A stretch of 64,000 nt of DNA from an uncultured Bacteroidota bacterium. Its GTDB lineage: Bacteria; Bacteroidota; Bacteroidia; Flavobacteriales; Flavobacteriaceae. The stretch's first letter is position 1. Each line of letters starts with the position of its first letter. The position numbers and the translations under genes were made by a program. Shown in pieces: positions 20,842 to 30,416 of the stretch. Where the stretch lies: the NCBI GenBank assembly GCA_902586905.1, contig CACIJH010000002.1, positions 40,001 to 104,000 on the forward strand, written 5' to 3'. The notes below the pieces were generated by a model. That model was not told the origin of the DNA and did not search any database. It saw only the letters and a list, made by a program, of their open reading frames with translations.

Positions 20842-21712
20842 ACTACTCTTGTTTTTTATTATTTCTAGCATTTCATTTGCACAGGTAATCGATTGTAAAA
20901 TCAACGTGAATGCAGACTTGGTCGACCAAACAAATAGTCAGATTTTTGAAACACTTGAACAAGAGTTAAACGAATTTGTATCTTCGACAAAATGGGTTGA
21001 TATTCGTGCTGAGGACTACAATAAAATCAACTGTACAATGTTGATTACGATTCAGAACTATAACAACAACGAGTTTCAAGGCAGTTTGCAAATTCAATCC
21101 TCACGCCCGGTTTTTGGATCAACCTACGAAACTCCTCTTATGAATCGAAAGGACGATGATTTTAGTTTTAATTATCAGGAATTTGAATCCTTAAATTTCA
21201 ACGCTAACAGCACCAACACATCTCTTGTGTCATTGATTAGTTACTATGTTTATGTGACTCTTGGGATAGATGCTGATTCGTTTTCGCTAAATGGGGGAGA
21301 TGCCTATTTCAATCAAGCACGAAAAATTGTTGATTTATCTCAATCCAATCGCTTTTCAGGGTGGAAACAGTCTGAAAAAAGAACCAATAGATATTGGCTG
21401 ATTGACCAGCTGAGTTCGAATCCCTTTTCTCTTTTTCGACAAGCCCTATATGATTATCATCTCAATGGGTTGGACGTGATGTCTTCTCAGCCAGAGGCTG
21501 GCAAACAAGCCATTGCCAAAAGTATTTCGGATTTAAAGACCTTGTCTGATAGTCGCTCAAATAGTTTGGTTGTAAAATTGTTTTTTGATACCAAAGCAGA
21601 TGAAATTGTTCAGATTTTTGGTGGAGGCCCATCATTCGATACCACAAAACTTGTGGATGACTTAAATCGGGTTGCGCCCTTTTTTACTGCCAAATGGTCT
21701 CAAATTCAATAG
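20834..21712 (+). CDS. DUF4835 family exported protein
   Basis: A 292-residue protein with a Sec signal peptide (LLLFFIISSISFAQ) and no lipobox cysteine. It matches from memory the DUF4835 family that lies between coaBC and recN in flavobacteria: an early VDQTNSQIFETLEQELNEFV helix, later SRPVFGSTYETPLMN, and a GIDADSFSLNGGDAYF segment. Its function is not known. It overlaps coaBC by eight bases. The location predicts a periplasmic protein. Confidence 0.75.
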   Translation: MHKLLLFFIISSISFAQVIDCKINVNADLVDQTNSQIFETLEQELNEFVSSTKWVDIRAEDYNKINCTMLITIQNYNNNEFQGSLQIQSSRPVFGSTYETPLMNRKDDDFSFNYQEFESLNFNANSTNTSLVSLISYYVYVTLGIDADSFSLNGGDAYFNQARKIVDLSQSNRFSGWKQSEKRTNRYWLIDQLSSNPFSLFRQALYDYHLNGLDVMSSQPEAGKQAIAKSISDLKTLSDSRSNSLVVKLFFDTKADEIVQIFGGGPSFDTTKLVDDLNRVAPFFTAKWSQIQ

Positions 21713-21732
21713 TCGAATATCTCTGAAAAAGT

Positions 21733-21740
21733 TATATTTG
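21733..21740 (+). promoter_or_regulatory. -7 box of recN
   Basis: TATATTTG matches TAnnTTTG exactly and lies 23 bases ahead of the TTG start of recN. No convincing -33 element was seen. Confidence 0.4.
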
Positions 21741-21763
21741 ATTGTCATTAATTTTTTGATTCG

Positions 21764-23416
21764 TTGTTACAGTCCATTTCCATAGTCAATTTTGCTCTCA
21801 TAGACGACATCCAATCTGGTTTTGGCCCTCAACTTAATGTTGTGACTGGTGAAACAGGCTCAGGAAAGTCGATTGTGATCGATGCCTTATCTCTCGTTTT
21901 GGGTGCTAGAGCAGACTTGTCAGCTGTTCGAGATGCTTCCAAAAAGTGCATCGTCGAAGTTGTATTTGATTTGTCAAAGTCTTCATTTCGCTCAATTTTT
22001 GATGAGTTGGAAGTGGATTTTGAAGTTGAAACAATCTTGAGGAGAGAGATTTTACCCTCTGGAAAATCACGCTCATTTATCAACGACACGCCAGTTCAGC
22101 TGGATAAATTGCGATTTCTTGGATCAAAACTTGTTGACTTGCATTCTCAACATCAAACTTCACAATTGGCAAATTCAGCATTTCATTTTGACCTGTTGGA
22201 TACCTTTTCTGGTGCAATGGATATGAGGTCTGAGTTTCAAGACGCTTTATCGACAGCAAAACAAATTGAAAAGAAATATCAAGAACTTCTCGAAGCCCAA
22301 CGAGCGGCTAAGGAGTCTTTTGACTATAACTCATTTCTTTTGGAAGAATTAAAAGAGTTACAACTGCAAAATGATATGCAATCTACACTAGAAAATGAGC
22401 GCAATTTGCTGCAACATGCACATGATATCAAAGAAAGTATTCATCAGATATTAGAAGTTGCTTCGAATGAAAATATTGGATTGACCGATCAATTAAGTCA
22501 ATGTAGAATGGGCTTGCAAAAGCTCGAGTCATTTAGTGAACAGTTTCAAAAATTATCTAAACGATTGGACAGCATGTGGTTCGAATGGTCTGATATTCAA
22601 TCGACTTTAACGACTCTCAACGATGACTTGGCAGTAGATCCTACACGCCTTGAAGTTGTGAATCAAACACTGAGTAAGATTTATGCCCTCCAGCAAAAAC
22701 ACCAAGTTGCTGATGTTGAAGGATTGATGAAAAAAGAACAACAATTGTCAGTGCTTTGCCAAGTGGTTACAGAAGGGGATGATGAGATTAAAATCGAAAA
22801 GCAACGTCTTGAAGAGGCAGAGAATATGGCTTGGGATTTATCTAAAAAATTGGCTACACTTCGAAGGAATCATGTAAATCAACTAGCAGATGAGCTTTCG
22901 ACACGTCTCAGAAAACTAGGGATGGAGCACGCTCGTTTTGATTTTCAATTAGATACAGAGACAACCCTAAGCACTACAGGATCTGACACCCTCACAGTTT
23001 TATTTTCTGCCAATAAAGGTATCGATTTTTCAGAGCTCCGTAAGATAGCCTCAGGTGGGGAACGCTCGCGAATTATGCTCGTCATCAAGTCGATCCTTGC
23101 CAAAAATGACGACTGTCCAACAATGATTTTGGATGAAATCGACACAGGTGTTTCAGGTGAAATGGCAAAAGCAATGGGTGATTTTATGCGTGAAATCAGT
23201 CAACATACACAGTTGATATCCATCACTCACCTACCACAGATTGCTGCAATGGGCACTTCGCATATCAAAGTGTATAAAACCACAGATGATGAAACCACTC
23301 GCACACGTGTTAAGACATTGGTAGGCGAGGATCGAGTGATTGAAATTGCGCAAATGATCGATGGAAATCAAATTACGCAAACTGCACGTACGTACGCAGA
23401 AAAATTATTGAATTAG
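21764..23416 (+). CDS. recN: DNA repair protein RecN
   Basis: A 550-residue SMC-like ATPase for double-strand-break repair. Walker A is at GETGSGKSIVIDAL near the N-terminus, a long coiled-coil middle follows (about 150-360), and the ABC signature SGGERSRIML, Walker B TMILDEIDTGVSG and a D-loop close the C-terminal half. The start is TTG at 21764 (LQSISIVNFALID), because the family begins right before this strand and no ATG is near. fabI follows after 24 bases. Confidence 0.95.
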   Translation: MLQSISIVNFALIDDIQSGFGPQLNVVTGETGSGKSIVIDALSLVLGARADLSAVRDASKKCIVEVVFDLSKSSFRSIFDELEVDFEVETILRREILPSGKSRSFINDTPVQLDKLRFLGSKLVDLHSQHQTSQLANSAFHFDLLDTFSGAMDMRSEFQDALSTAKQIEKKYQELLEAQRAAKESFDYNSFLLEELKELQLQNDMQSTLENERNLLQHAHDIKESIHQILEVASNENIGLTDQLSQCRMGLQKLESFSEQFQKLSKRLDSMWFEWSDIQSTLTTLNDDLAVDPTRLEVVNQTLSKIYALQQKHQVADVEGLMKKEQQLSVLCQVVTEGDDEIKIEKQRLEEAENMAWDLSKKLATLRRNHVNQLADELSTRLRKLGMEHARFDFQLDTETTLSTTGSDTLTVLFSANKGIDFSELRKIASGGERSRIMLVIKSILAKNDDCPTMILDEIDTGVSGEMAKAMGDFMREISQHTQLISITHLPQIAAMGTSHIKVYKTTDDETTRTRVKTLVGEDRVIEIAQMIDGNQITQTARTYAEKLLN

Positions 23417-23440
23417 TACTATCTTTATCAAAATTTTTTT

Positions 23441-24259
23441 ATGCCTTACAACTTACTAAAAGGAAAGAAAGGAATCATATTTGGCGCATTAGATGAAAAT
23501 TCTATTGCTTGGGAAACTGCCACTCGTGTTCACGAGGAAGGTGGTGAATTTGTTTTAACGAATGCACCTGTTGCCATGCGCATGGGCGCAATTAATGACC
23601 TTGCCGAGGAAACAAAATCGCAAGTGATTCCAGCAGATGCGACGAGTATTGAAGATCTCGAAAGCCTAATTGACCAGTCAATGGAGATTTTAGGAGGTAA
23701 GATCGACTTTGTTTTACACTCAATTGGCATGTCAGTCAATGTGCGAAAAGGAAAGTCATATACTGACCAAAACCACAGCTGGACAGCGAAGGGTTGGGAT
23801 GTTTCAGCTGGTTCGTTTCACAAGCTCATGCAAGTCTTGTACAAAAAAGACGCAATGAACGAATGGGGTAGCATTGTTGCCTTGAGTTATGTGGCTGCCC
23901 AACGAGTATTTCCCGATTACAATGACATGGCTGATAACAAGGCTTACCTAGAATCTATTGCGAGAAGTTTTGGCTACTTCTTTGGTAGAGATAAGAAGGT
24001 GAGGGTCAACACCATATCACAATCGCCAACGCCTACCACTGCTGGTAAAGGTGTCAAAGGTTTTGATGGTTTTATCTCTTATGCTGAAAAAATGTCTCCT
24101 TTAGGAAACGCAACAGCACTCGATTGCGCAAATTATACGATCACTTTGTTTTCCGATTTGTCCAAAAGAGTCACATTGCAAAACCTATATAATGATGGTG
24201 GTTTTTCAAATATGGGCGTGAGTGATGCTGTGATGGACATGGTTGACAATCAAAAGTAA
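23441..24259 (+). CDS. fabI: Enoyl-ACP reductase (NADH)
   Basis: A 272-residue short-chain reductase that makes the last reduction of each fatty-acid elongation round. The cofactor site is GIIFGALDENSIAWETA, and the active-site set Y150, Y160 and K167 (SYVAAQRVFPDYNDMADNKA) has the FabI spacing rather than that of ordinary SDRs. The N-terminus MPYNLLKGKKG is typical. This is the triclosan/isoniazid target family. Confidence 0.97.
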   Translation: MPYNLLKGKKGIIFGALDENSIAWETATRVHEEGGEFVLTNAPVAMRMGAINDLAEETKSQVIPADATSIEDLESLIDQSMEILGGKIDFVLHSIGMSVNVRKGKSYTDQNHSWTAKGWDVSAGSFHKLMQVLYKKDAMNEWGSIVALSYVAAQRVFPDYNDMADNKAYLESIARSFGYFFGRDKKVRVNTISQSPTPTTAGKGVKGFDGFISYAEKMSPLGNATALDCANYTITLFSDLSKRVTLQNLYNDGGFSNMGVSDAVMDMVDNQK

Positions 24260-24275
24260 AATAAATCGATCATTT

Positions 24276-25226
24276 ATGGCTTTATTAAGCGGTCTTACCA
24301 AACAGATTGGATCGCTCAAGCAATTGCGTTTAATTACTATATTTTTTCTGTTTTCCTTTGTTGTTTGGCTGTCTTCGAAAATGTCGGAAACACATACTGC
24401 TAGCGTTGAAATCCAGTTTGATTTTAGCAATGAAACTTTTGAAATCTATCGTAAGAATAAGGAAATGCAAGCGACTGACTTTATTGTTTCTGGAACAGGT
24501 TTTCGTTTGCTTTCTGCTCGATTGATAAAACCAACTGTTTTTCTGTCCATGTCGGATGCTCAAATGGATGGAGAGGGGATTTATTTTACCCAACAAGATT
24601 TAATTTCATCTGTTGAAGCACAATTTCGAAATGTGTTTCGAGTCAATCAACTATCACTCAAAAGACTTGATGCCCCATTCATTCAATCTGCATCAAAAAG
24701 AGTCCCTGTGCGACTCGATCAGGATTTGATGCCAGCAGATGGTTATGCGTGGTCAAGTGAACGACAAATTGTGCCAGACTCTCTAACAGTCTTTGGATTG
24801 CCTTCACAAGTTGATACTTTGATGTTTGCACTTTTAGATAGTCCAAAGAACAAGATGTTCAATACTTCCTTCGACCAAAAATTAGCATTAACAACTGATC
24901 TACAATCAAATTTTAAATGGAGTCAGACAAAGGTTCGTGTTACGCAAAACATCTCTCGCTATACACAAGTTGAACTTCGCCTTCCTGTCGAAGTCATCGA
25001 CTCTGATGAAAAAGTTGATGTGAGTTTGATTCCCGCATTTGTTTTGGTCAACCTTCGTGTTCCCATTGAAAGAGTTCGTCAGATCGAGCCATCACAGTTT
25101 GTGCTAGGATGCCGATTGCCATCTGATACGACTGCAGAATATCTAGAGGTTAATTTTGAGAAAATACCTGAGGATATCATGGTTAAAGATATCACACCAA
25201 AACAAGTACGTTATTTTTTAGATTGA
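24276..25226 (+). CDS. YbbR-like (CdaR-type) membrane-anchored protein
   Basis: A 316-residue protein with one N-terminal membrane helix (ITIFFLFSFVVWLSSKMS) and an extracytoplasmic region in YbbR-like beta repeats (for example VRLDQDLMPADGYAWSSERQIVPDSLTVFG, shown only as a region). In Firmicutes the same architecture is CdaR, which regulates the c-di-AMP cyclase CdaA; no cdaA lies here, so this role is only analogical. The ATG at 24276 is preferred to a TTG at 24243 that would overlap fabI. The order fabI - ybbR-like - coaE is a flavobacterial arrangement. Confidence 0.75.
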   Translation: MALLSGLTKQIGSLKQLRLITIFFLFSFVVWLSSKMSETHTASVEIQFDFSNETFEIYRKNKEMQATDFIVSGTGFRLLSARLIKPTVFLSMSDAQMDGEGIYFTQQDLISSVEAQFRNVFRVNQLSLKRLDAPFIQSASKRVPVRLDQDLMPADGYAWSSERQIVPDSLTVFGLPSQVDTLMFALLDSPKNKMFNTSFDQKLALTTDLQSNFKWSQTKVRVTQNISRYTQVELRLPVEVIDSDEKVDVSLIPAFVLVNLRVPIERVRQIEPSQFVLGCRLPSDTTAEYLEVNFEKIPEDIMVKDITPKQVRYFLD

Positions 25227-25819
25227 TGATACAGATCGCAATTACAGGAAATATGGGATGTGGTAAAACCACAATTTGTCAGATGATGGAGAATGAGGGT
25301 ATACCTGTTTACTATTCCGATAGTCGTGCAAAACAGTTGATGAATCAAAATGAATCGTTGATGAGATCAATAAAAGATCGTTTTGGTGAAGAATCCTATC
25401 ACGATGGTTTACTCAATCGCAAATGGATCGCAAGTATCGTCTTTGACGATGCAACTGCTTTAAATGATTTAAACAATTTGGTTCATCCTGTCGTTCAAAA
25501 AGACTATTTGAATTGGGTGTCTCAACAAGCAAAGGATATCGTCGCTTACGAATCTGCCATACTGATTGAGCATGGGAATCAAGGGAATTTTGATGTTGTG
25601 ATTTTGGTTCAATGCCCAGAAAATATTCGCTTTGAACGCATCCAAAAACGTGATGGCTTGACCTTGGCTGAAGTACAAGCACGCACACGTTTTCAGTGGC
25701 CACAGGAAGAAAAAATCAAATATGCTGACCATTTGATTGAAAACACTACGCTTGAACAAGCAAAGCAACAACTCAGTTCTGTTATCTCATCGATACGTAA
25801 ACAATTGCAGAAAGATTAA
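25226..25819 (+). CDS. coaE: Dephospho-CoA kinase
   Basis: A 197-residue P-loop kinase that phosphorylates the ribose 3'-OH of dephospho-CoA, the last step to CoA. The P-loop is GNMGCGKTT, and the substrate and lid motifs YYSDSRAK, HPVV and RIQKRDGLTLAEVQAR are in place. The ATG at 25226 overlaps the TGA of the preceding gene (TGATG), a coupling signature; an in-frame TTG one codon earlier is less likely. Confidence 0.95.
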   Translation: MIQIAITGNMGCGKTTICQMMENEGIPVYYSDSRAKQLMNQNESLMRSIKDRFGEESYHDGLLNRKWIASIVFDDATALNDLNNLVHPVVQKDYLNWVSQQAKDIVAYESAILIEHGNQGNFDVVILVQCPENIRFERIQKRDGLTLAEVQARTRFQWPQEEKIKYADHLIENTTLEQAKQQLSSVISSIRKQLQKD

Positions 25820-25831
25820 TTATTTTTGAAT

Positions 25832-27406
25832 ATGAATCGTGGATTCTTTCCGATATTGATTTTCTTGATGACACTTTCCTTGATTGGGATTATTCTCATT
25901 CAACGATCATGGATCAATAAAAATGAGAGCAATTTTGAGCGACAGTTTGTGTTGAGTGTTAGTGCTGCAATTTCAGAGGTTTCTTCTCAAATAAAGGAGC
26001 GAGAACTACTTGATTATCTAGCTGCTTATCAAAAAATGATCGATAGTATTGGAACGCCAAGATACTCTGAATTGACAGAGGTTTTTGAGTATATCGATCG
26101 TAGTCCAGATGCTGATGTTTCCTACTTTATTCAACAAGGAATCATTGAAGACGATTACAATATCTCTTTGCAAGCCTTCGACTCGTTGAGCAATGATTCT
26201 GCACCCATTTTAGATTATCGAAGAATTAAATCACTAACCATAATTGATGAAAGTTTTGAGCGAGAACAAGAGAATATGAGCTCAACCGAGCGATTGCAAC
26301 GAATCGAGCGAATGTCATCAATGGACAAAGCTCGTTATGAAACGATTTTTATGGATTTTGCTGATACAAAGCCAATTCAAATGAGGATCAATAACCTAGA
26401 ACTTGAATTGCTGTTGCGTCAGGAATTTCTTCTGAGAGAAATCAGAATTCCATTTGAATTTCGCGTTTTTGAAGGTAATCAAGCGACTGTTGTTGGATCT
26501 GAAAACTATTTGTCAACACTCAACGAAAGGCAATTTAAAACCCCATTATTCATTCGCGATGATGAATCACATCGCTATGAGCTTCGGATTGCATTTCCAG
26601 ATTTAGATCGTTTCATAGAGGAGTCTGTTTACAACACGCTACTGCTTTCTTTTTTGTTTACGCTGATTATTTTGGGTGTTTTTGCAGCATCTCTATTTCA
26701 GATTTTAAAGCAAAAAAAGATATCAGAAATCAAGTCAGATTTTATCAATAATATGACGCATGAGTTTAAAACACCCATTGCAACGATTCATTTGGCACTT
26801 GATGCATTGAATAACAAAGGGGTTTTAAATGATTCTAAAACGTTTACTGGGTATTTAGAGATGATTAGAGACGAGAACAAGCGTTTGCATACCCACGTCG
26901 AAAATGTATTGCAGATTTCACAGCTTGAAAAGCGAGAATTGGATTTGGAAAAACAAAACATCGATCCTCATCTGACCATTCAAAGTGCCCTTGATCATGT
27001 TCGTCTCATCATCCAAAATCGTGGTGGACAGTTGATACAGCAATTCTCAAAAGACCCTGTGCAATTGTTCATTTCTTCAGTTCACATGACAAATGTTTGG
27101 GTCAATCTGCTAGACAATGCGATCAAGTATTCAAACGAAAAGCTTGTTGTTGAGATCAAAACAAACGTAGATGAAAAAGGATTTACTGTCAAAATTAAAG
27201 ACAAAGGAATCGGAATGACAGCTGCAGTTCGCAAGCGAATATTTGACAAGTTTTATCGAGAATCGTCTGGTAATATTCACAATGTAAAAGGTCATGGATT
27301 AGGACTGGCCTATGTCAAACAAATAATAAAAATGCACTCTGGCACGATTTCTGTTTCTAGTGCACCAAACCACGGTAGCACATTCACTGTGTTTTTGCCC
27401 TTTTAA
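25832..27406 (+). CDS. Membrane sensor histidine kinase (RprX-like)
   Basis: A 524-residue kinase. Membrane helix 1 is at about residues 5-24, a roughly 240-residue periplasmic sensing region follows, and helix 2 runs at about 270-292. HisKA has H310 in NNMTHEFKTPIA, then the ATPase domain with N box (NVWVNLLDNAIKYS), G1 (KDKGIGM) and G2 (GHGLGLAYV). There is no obvious HAMP linker. The length and pairing with the next regulator recall RprX/RprY of Bacteroides. The signal is unknown. The ATG at 25832 is preferred to a TTG two codons earlier. Confidence 0.9.
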   Translation: MNRGFFPILIFLMTLSLIGIILIQRSWINKNESNFERQFVLSVSAAISEVSSQIKERELLDYLAAYQKMIDSIGTPRYSELTEVFEYIDRSPDADVSYFIQQGIIEDDYNISLQAFDSLSNDSAPILDYRRIKSLTIIDESFEREQENMSSTERLQRIERMSSMDKARYETIFMDFADTKPIQMRINNLELELLLRQEFLLREIRIPFEFRVFEGNQATVVGSENYLSTLNERQFKTPLFIRDDESHRYELRIAFPDLDRFIEESVYNTLLLSFLFTLIILGVFAASLFQILKQKKISEIKSDFINNMTHEFKTPIATIHLALDALNNKGVLNDSKTFTGYLEMIRDENKRLHTHVENVLQISQLEKRELDLEKQNIDPHLTIQSALDHVRLIIQNRGGQLIQQFSKDPVQLFISSVHMTNVWVNLLDNAIKYSNEKLVVEIKTNVDEKGFTVKIKDKGIGMTAAVRKRIFDKFYRESSGNIHNVKGHGLGLAYVKQIIKMHSGTISVSSAPNHGSTFTVFLPF

Positions 27407-27417
27407 TATAGTCTAAA

Positions 27418-28119
27418 ATGAATACTAGAAATAAACACGTATTGTTAGTTGAAGACGATTTAAACTTTGGTACAGTGTTGAGAGATTATTTACAGCTAAA
27501 TGGATATAAAGTTGTACTTGCTCGTAATGGTTTGGAGGGCTTTGAGAAGTTTAAAAAGAGTGATTTTGATATTTGTGTGTTAGATGTTATGATGCCCTAC
27601 AAAGATGGTTTTACACTTGCCAAAGAAATTCGCTCAAAAAACAAGTCCATTCCCATCGTTTTCCTGACTGCCAAATCGATGAAAGACGATGTGTTGAAAG
27701 GCTATAAAATTGGAGCAGATGACTACTTGACAAAGCCATTTGACTCTGATATTCTGATGAAAAAGTTGGATGTATTGATTCAGCGCAATGAACAAAATAA
27801 AGAAAAATCAAAGCCAAAATCTCGGATTGTCATTGGGGATTTTATCTTCAACCCTCGCTTGCGAACTTTGACTTATAAAGACGATGAAGCTAGAAGCCTT
27901 TCGCCAAAAGAAAATCAGCTGTTATTAATGCTGGTTGAAACCAAAGATGACTTACTTTCTAGAAATAAAGCACTGAGCGAAATTTGGAACGACGACAATT
28001 ATTTCACCTCCAGAAGTATGGATGTGTATGTTGCAAAGTTGCGTAAGTATCTGCGAAGCGATTCCAACATTGAGATTGCAAACATTCATGGTGAGGGTTT
28101 TCGTTTGATTACTTCTTAA
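27418..28119 (+). CDS. OmpR/PhoB-family response regulator (RprY-like)
   Basis: A 233-residue regulator. The receiver domain has acidic residues E12-D14, the phosphoacceptor D56 (VLDVMMPYKDG) and the LTKPFD lysine loop. The C-terminal winged helix has SLSPKENQLLLML and the DNA-contact loop MDVYVAKLRKYL. It starts 11 bases after the kinase gene, so the two form a two-component pair. Its stop codon shares TTAA with convergent xerD. Target genes are unknown. Confidence 0.93.
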   Translation: MNTRNKHVLLVEDDLNFGTVLRDYLQLNGYKVVLARNGLEGFEKFKKSDFDICVLDVMMPYKDGFTLAKEIRSKNKSIPIVFLTAKSMKDDVLKGYKIGADDYLTKPFDSDILMKKLDVLIQRNEQNKEKSKPKSRIVIGDFIFNPRLRTLTYKDDEARSLSPKENQLLLMLVETKDDLLSRNKALSEIWNDDNYFTSRSMDVYVAKLRKYLRSDSNIEIANIHGEGFRLITS

Positions 28120-29003
28120 GACCGAGGATGAAATTGGTTGATTGTTTGCTGTAAATGTTTATTACTCATATGTAAATAACGTTCTGTGGTCGTGATACTA
28201 CTATGACCAAGCATTTGTTGAACAGAACTAATGTCAGCTCCATTTTCGACAAGGTGTGTTGCAAATGAGTGACGCAAACTGTGTGGACCTATTTTTTTTT
28301 GAATGCCTGCAAGTGCTGCAGCTTTTTTCACAATTACAAATATCATATTGCGCGTGAGTTTTGTTCTTCTATTGTTGAGAAACAAAACATCACTATGCCC
28401 TTTTTTTCCTTCTACTCGAACGGACAGATACTGATTCACAGTTTCTTGTCCAATCCGACCAATGGGTACAAAACGTTCTTTATCCCCTTTGCCAATAACC
28501 TTGACTAAGCCTTCTTTAAAAAATAAATCTGAACAACGCAGATTGACGAGTTCACTCACTCGCAATCCACATGAGTAAAGCATTTCAAGTATGCACCGAT
28601 TTCGTATCGACATCGGTTCTTCTCCAACAAAACTATTGATAAGCTCTTCGACCTCCGAAACAGATAAAGTAACTGGTAGGGTGGTTCCGATTTTAGGAGG
28701 CTCTACCAAAGTGACAGGGTTGTTGTCGCGCAAGCCTTCAGTGATAAGAAAGTCAAAGAACGATCGAAGACCAGAAAGTAAACGAGATTGAGATGAAGGC
28801 TTTACTTCTTTGGCAGTCTCATAAATAAACTGAAGCAATTGATCTGAATCGACTTTGGTTGGACCAAATTTGATGTTGTGCTTCTCTAAGTATGCAATCA
28901 GTTTTTGAACATCAAAAACATAGTTTTCCAATGTATTTTCCGAAAGACCTCTTTCAAGAAGTAGATATGATTTAAAAGCTTTGATACTTTCACTCCAATT
29001 CAT
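28116..29003 (-). CDS. xerD: Site-specific tyrosine recombinase XerD
   Basis: A 295-residue recombinase that resolves chromosome dimers at dif with a partner. The N-terminal SAM-like core-binding domain (about 1-105) is followed by the catalytic domain with R in SCGLRVSEL, HSLRHSFATHL (H-x-x-R) and the nucleophilic tyrosine in TTERYLHM. Length and the LLERGLSENTLENY start match XerD rather than an integron or phage integrase. No dif-like site was recognised. Confidence 0.93.
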   Translation of the reverse strand: MNWSESIKAFKSYLLLERGLSENTLENYVFDVQKLIAYLEKHNIKFGPTKVDSDQLLQFIYETAKEVKPSSQSRLLSGLRSFFDFLITEGLRDNNPVTLVEPPKIGTTLPVTLSVSEVEELINSFVGEEPMSIRNRCILEMLYSCGLRVSELVNLRCSDLFFKEGLVKVIGKGDKERFVPIGRIGQETVNQYLSVRVEGKKGHSDVLFLNNRRTKLTRNMIFVIVKKAAALAGIQKKIGPHSLRHSFATHLVENGADISSVQQMLGHSSITTTERYLHMSNKHLQQTINQFHPRS

Positions 29004-29054
29004 ATTCGAAGATACATTATATTTACAGCGCCTTTACGTATATTTTGTAAAAGA

Positions 29055-29480
29055 ATGATGAAGATAGCAATTATAAACGGTCCAAACCTGAACCTATTGG
29101 GAAAGCGTGAACCTGAGGTGTATGGTAACAAAGATTTTGATGCTTATTTTCTTCAACTTCAATCCTCTTTTACAGATGTTTCTTTAACTTATTATCAGTC
29201 TAACGTTGAGGGAGAGCTTATCAATGAGATCCAACGTGTGGGTTTTGATGTCGATGGCATAATTTTAAACGCTGCGGCCTATACACATACTTCTGTTGGG
29301 ATAGGGGATGCGATCAAAGCGATTGCAGCGCCAGTGATTGAGGTACATATTTCCAACACTTTCTCTCGTGAAGATTTTCGACATACTTCCTATATTACCC
29401 CCAATGCAAAAGGGTTGATCCTTGGATTTGGACTTGATGTTTATCGTTTGGCGATTGAGAGTTTTTTACCAAAGCTTTAA
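29055..29480 (+). CDS. aroQ: Type II 3-dehydroquinate dehydratase
   Basis: A 141-residue dodecameric-type dehydratase of the shikimate pathway. The signature NGPNLNLLGKREPEVYG holds the catalytic arginine and tyrosine of the flexible lid, and NAAAYTHTS and EVHISN supply substrate contacts. The start is one of two adjacent ATG codons (29055 or 29058). Its stop codon shares TTAA with the convergent SDR gene. Confidence 0.96.
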   Translation: MMKIAIINGPNLNLLGKREPEVYGNKDFDAYFLQLQSSFTDVSLTYYQSNVEGELINEIQRVGFDVDGIILNAAAYTHTSVGIGDAIKAIAAPVIEVHISNTFSREDFRHTSYITPNAKGLILGFGLDVYRLAIESFLPKL

Positions 29481-30328
29481 ATCGGTCGATGACGATTTGA
29501 ACTGGAAAGGGTTTTTCTTACCAACCAATCATTGAGTTTGTCTGGAAAATAATAAGCCATTAGTCGGAAGAAAAATTTGTTTTTATGCACAATATATCTC
29601 GTTTTTGGTCTTGGGATGGTTATGCACTTGAGGATTAAAGTAGATATTTTTTCAACGGGTAGGGCATTGCGCTCGGCATTTTCGATCATTCGATCAGCTT
29701 TTTTGAGTACGTCATAATAATCTGAATCTTTAAACCTATCCATTTTATTTAAATTCTTCTTCCAAATTTCTGTTTTGATTGGACCAGGTTCAATAGCAAT
29801 GACTTGGATGCCATACTGGCTCAATTCTCTACGATAAACGTCGTTTATACTTTCCAGTGCATGCTTTGAAATAGAGTAAGCGCCATTGAATGGCGAATTG
29901 AATAATCCTGAAACTGAGCTGATGTTGATGATACGACCTGCTTGTTTGTTTGCTTTGGGTTTTAATAATGGCAGAAAAAGGTTTGTTATTCTTCTAACAG
30001 ACTTGACATTAACGTCGAGTTGCATTTCAAATTCCTCTTCTGTTAAGAGTTCTAAAGGACCTGGTACTGCAATACCAGCGTTGTTGACCAGTGCTGCTAC
30101 ACGATCACAATTTTCAAAAACAATTCTTGATGCTTTGACAACTTCATCATGATTTTGTACATCAAACTGCAGTGGTGTAAATCGAGTTGTATAGATTGAC
30201 GACAACTCATCAGCATCCTCTTTTTTTCTCACACTTCCATAGATGTAATATCCTTTTTGGTGCAGTAAATCAAGTGTTGCCCTACCAATTCCTGTCGAAA
30301 CTCCTGTAGTAATGATGTTTTTACTCAA
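29477..30328 (-). CDS. Short-chain dehydrogenase/reductase
   Basis: A 283-residue classical SDR. The cofactor glycine motif is TGVSTGIGRATL, NNAG follows in LVNNAGIAVPGP, the catalytic serine is in NISSVSG, and the YxxxK pair is YSISK. A longer C-terminal tail (FFFRLMAYYFPDKLNDWLVRK) is like SDRs acting on hydrophobic substrates such as retinoid or steroid-like compounds, but the substrate here is unknown. It lies 88 bases downstream of lpdA on the same strand. Confidence 0.88.
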   Translation of the reverse strand: MSKNIITTGVSTGIGRATLDLLHQKGYYIYGSVRKKEDADELSSIYTTRFTPLQFDVQNHDEVVKASRIVFENCDRVAALVNNAGIAVPGPLELLTEEEFEMQLDVNVKSVRRITNLFLPLLKPKANKQAGRIINISSVSGLFNSPFNGAYSISKHALESINDVYRRELSQYGIQVIAIEPGPIKTEIWKKNLNKMDRFKDSDYYDVLKKADRMIENAERNALPVEKISTLILKCITIPRPKTRYIVHKNKFFFRLMAYYFPDKLNDWLVRKTLSSSNRHRPI

Positions 30329-30416
30329 AATTTCTTAATGATTTAAGATTATACATAAGAATCAAAAGCCATCCATGGGCTACTTGTTTTTTGTATAATA
30401 AAAGCAGTGAGGTGTA

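Noticed and set aside
24243..24275. TTG start for the YbbR-like protein at 24243
   Set aside because: It would lie inside fabI; ATG at 24276 keeps the membrane anchor and leaves a 16-base gap.
30329..30416. Short inverted repeat AGCC...GGCT between lpdA and the SDR gene as terminator
   Set aside because: Only a 4-base stem with a weak T run; could be chance.
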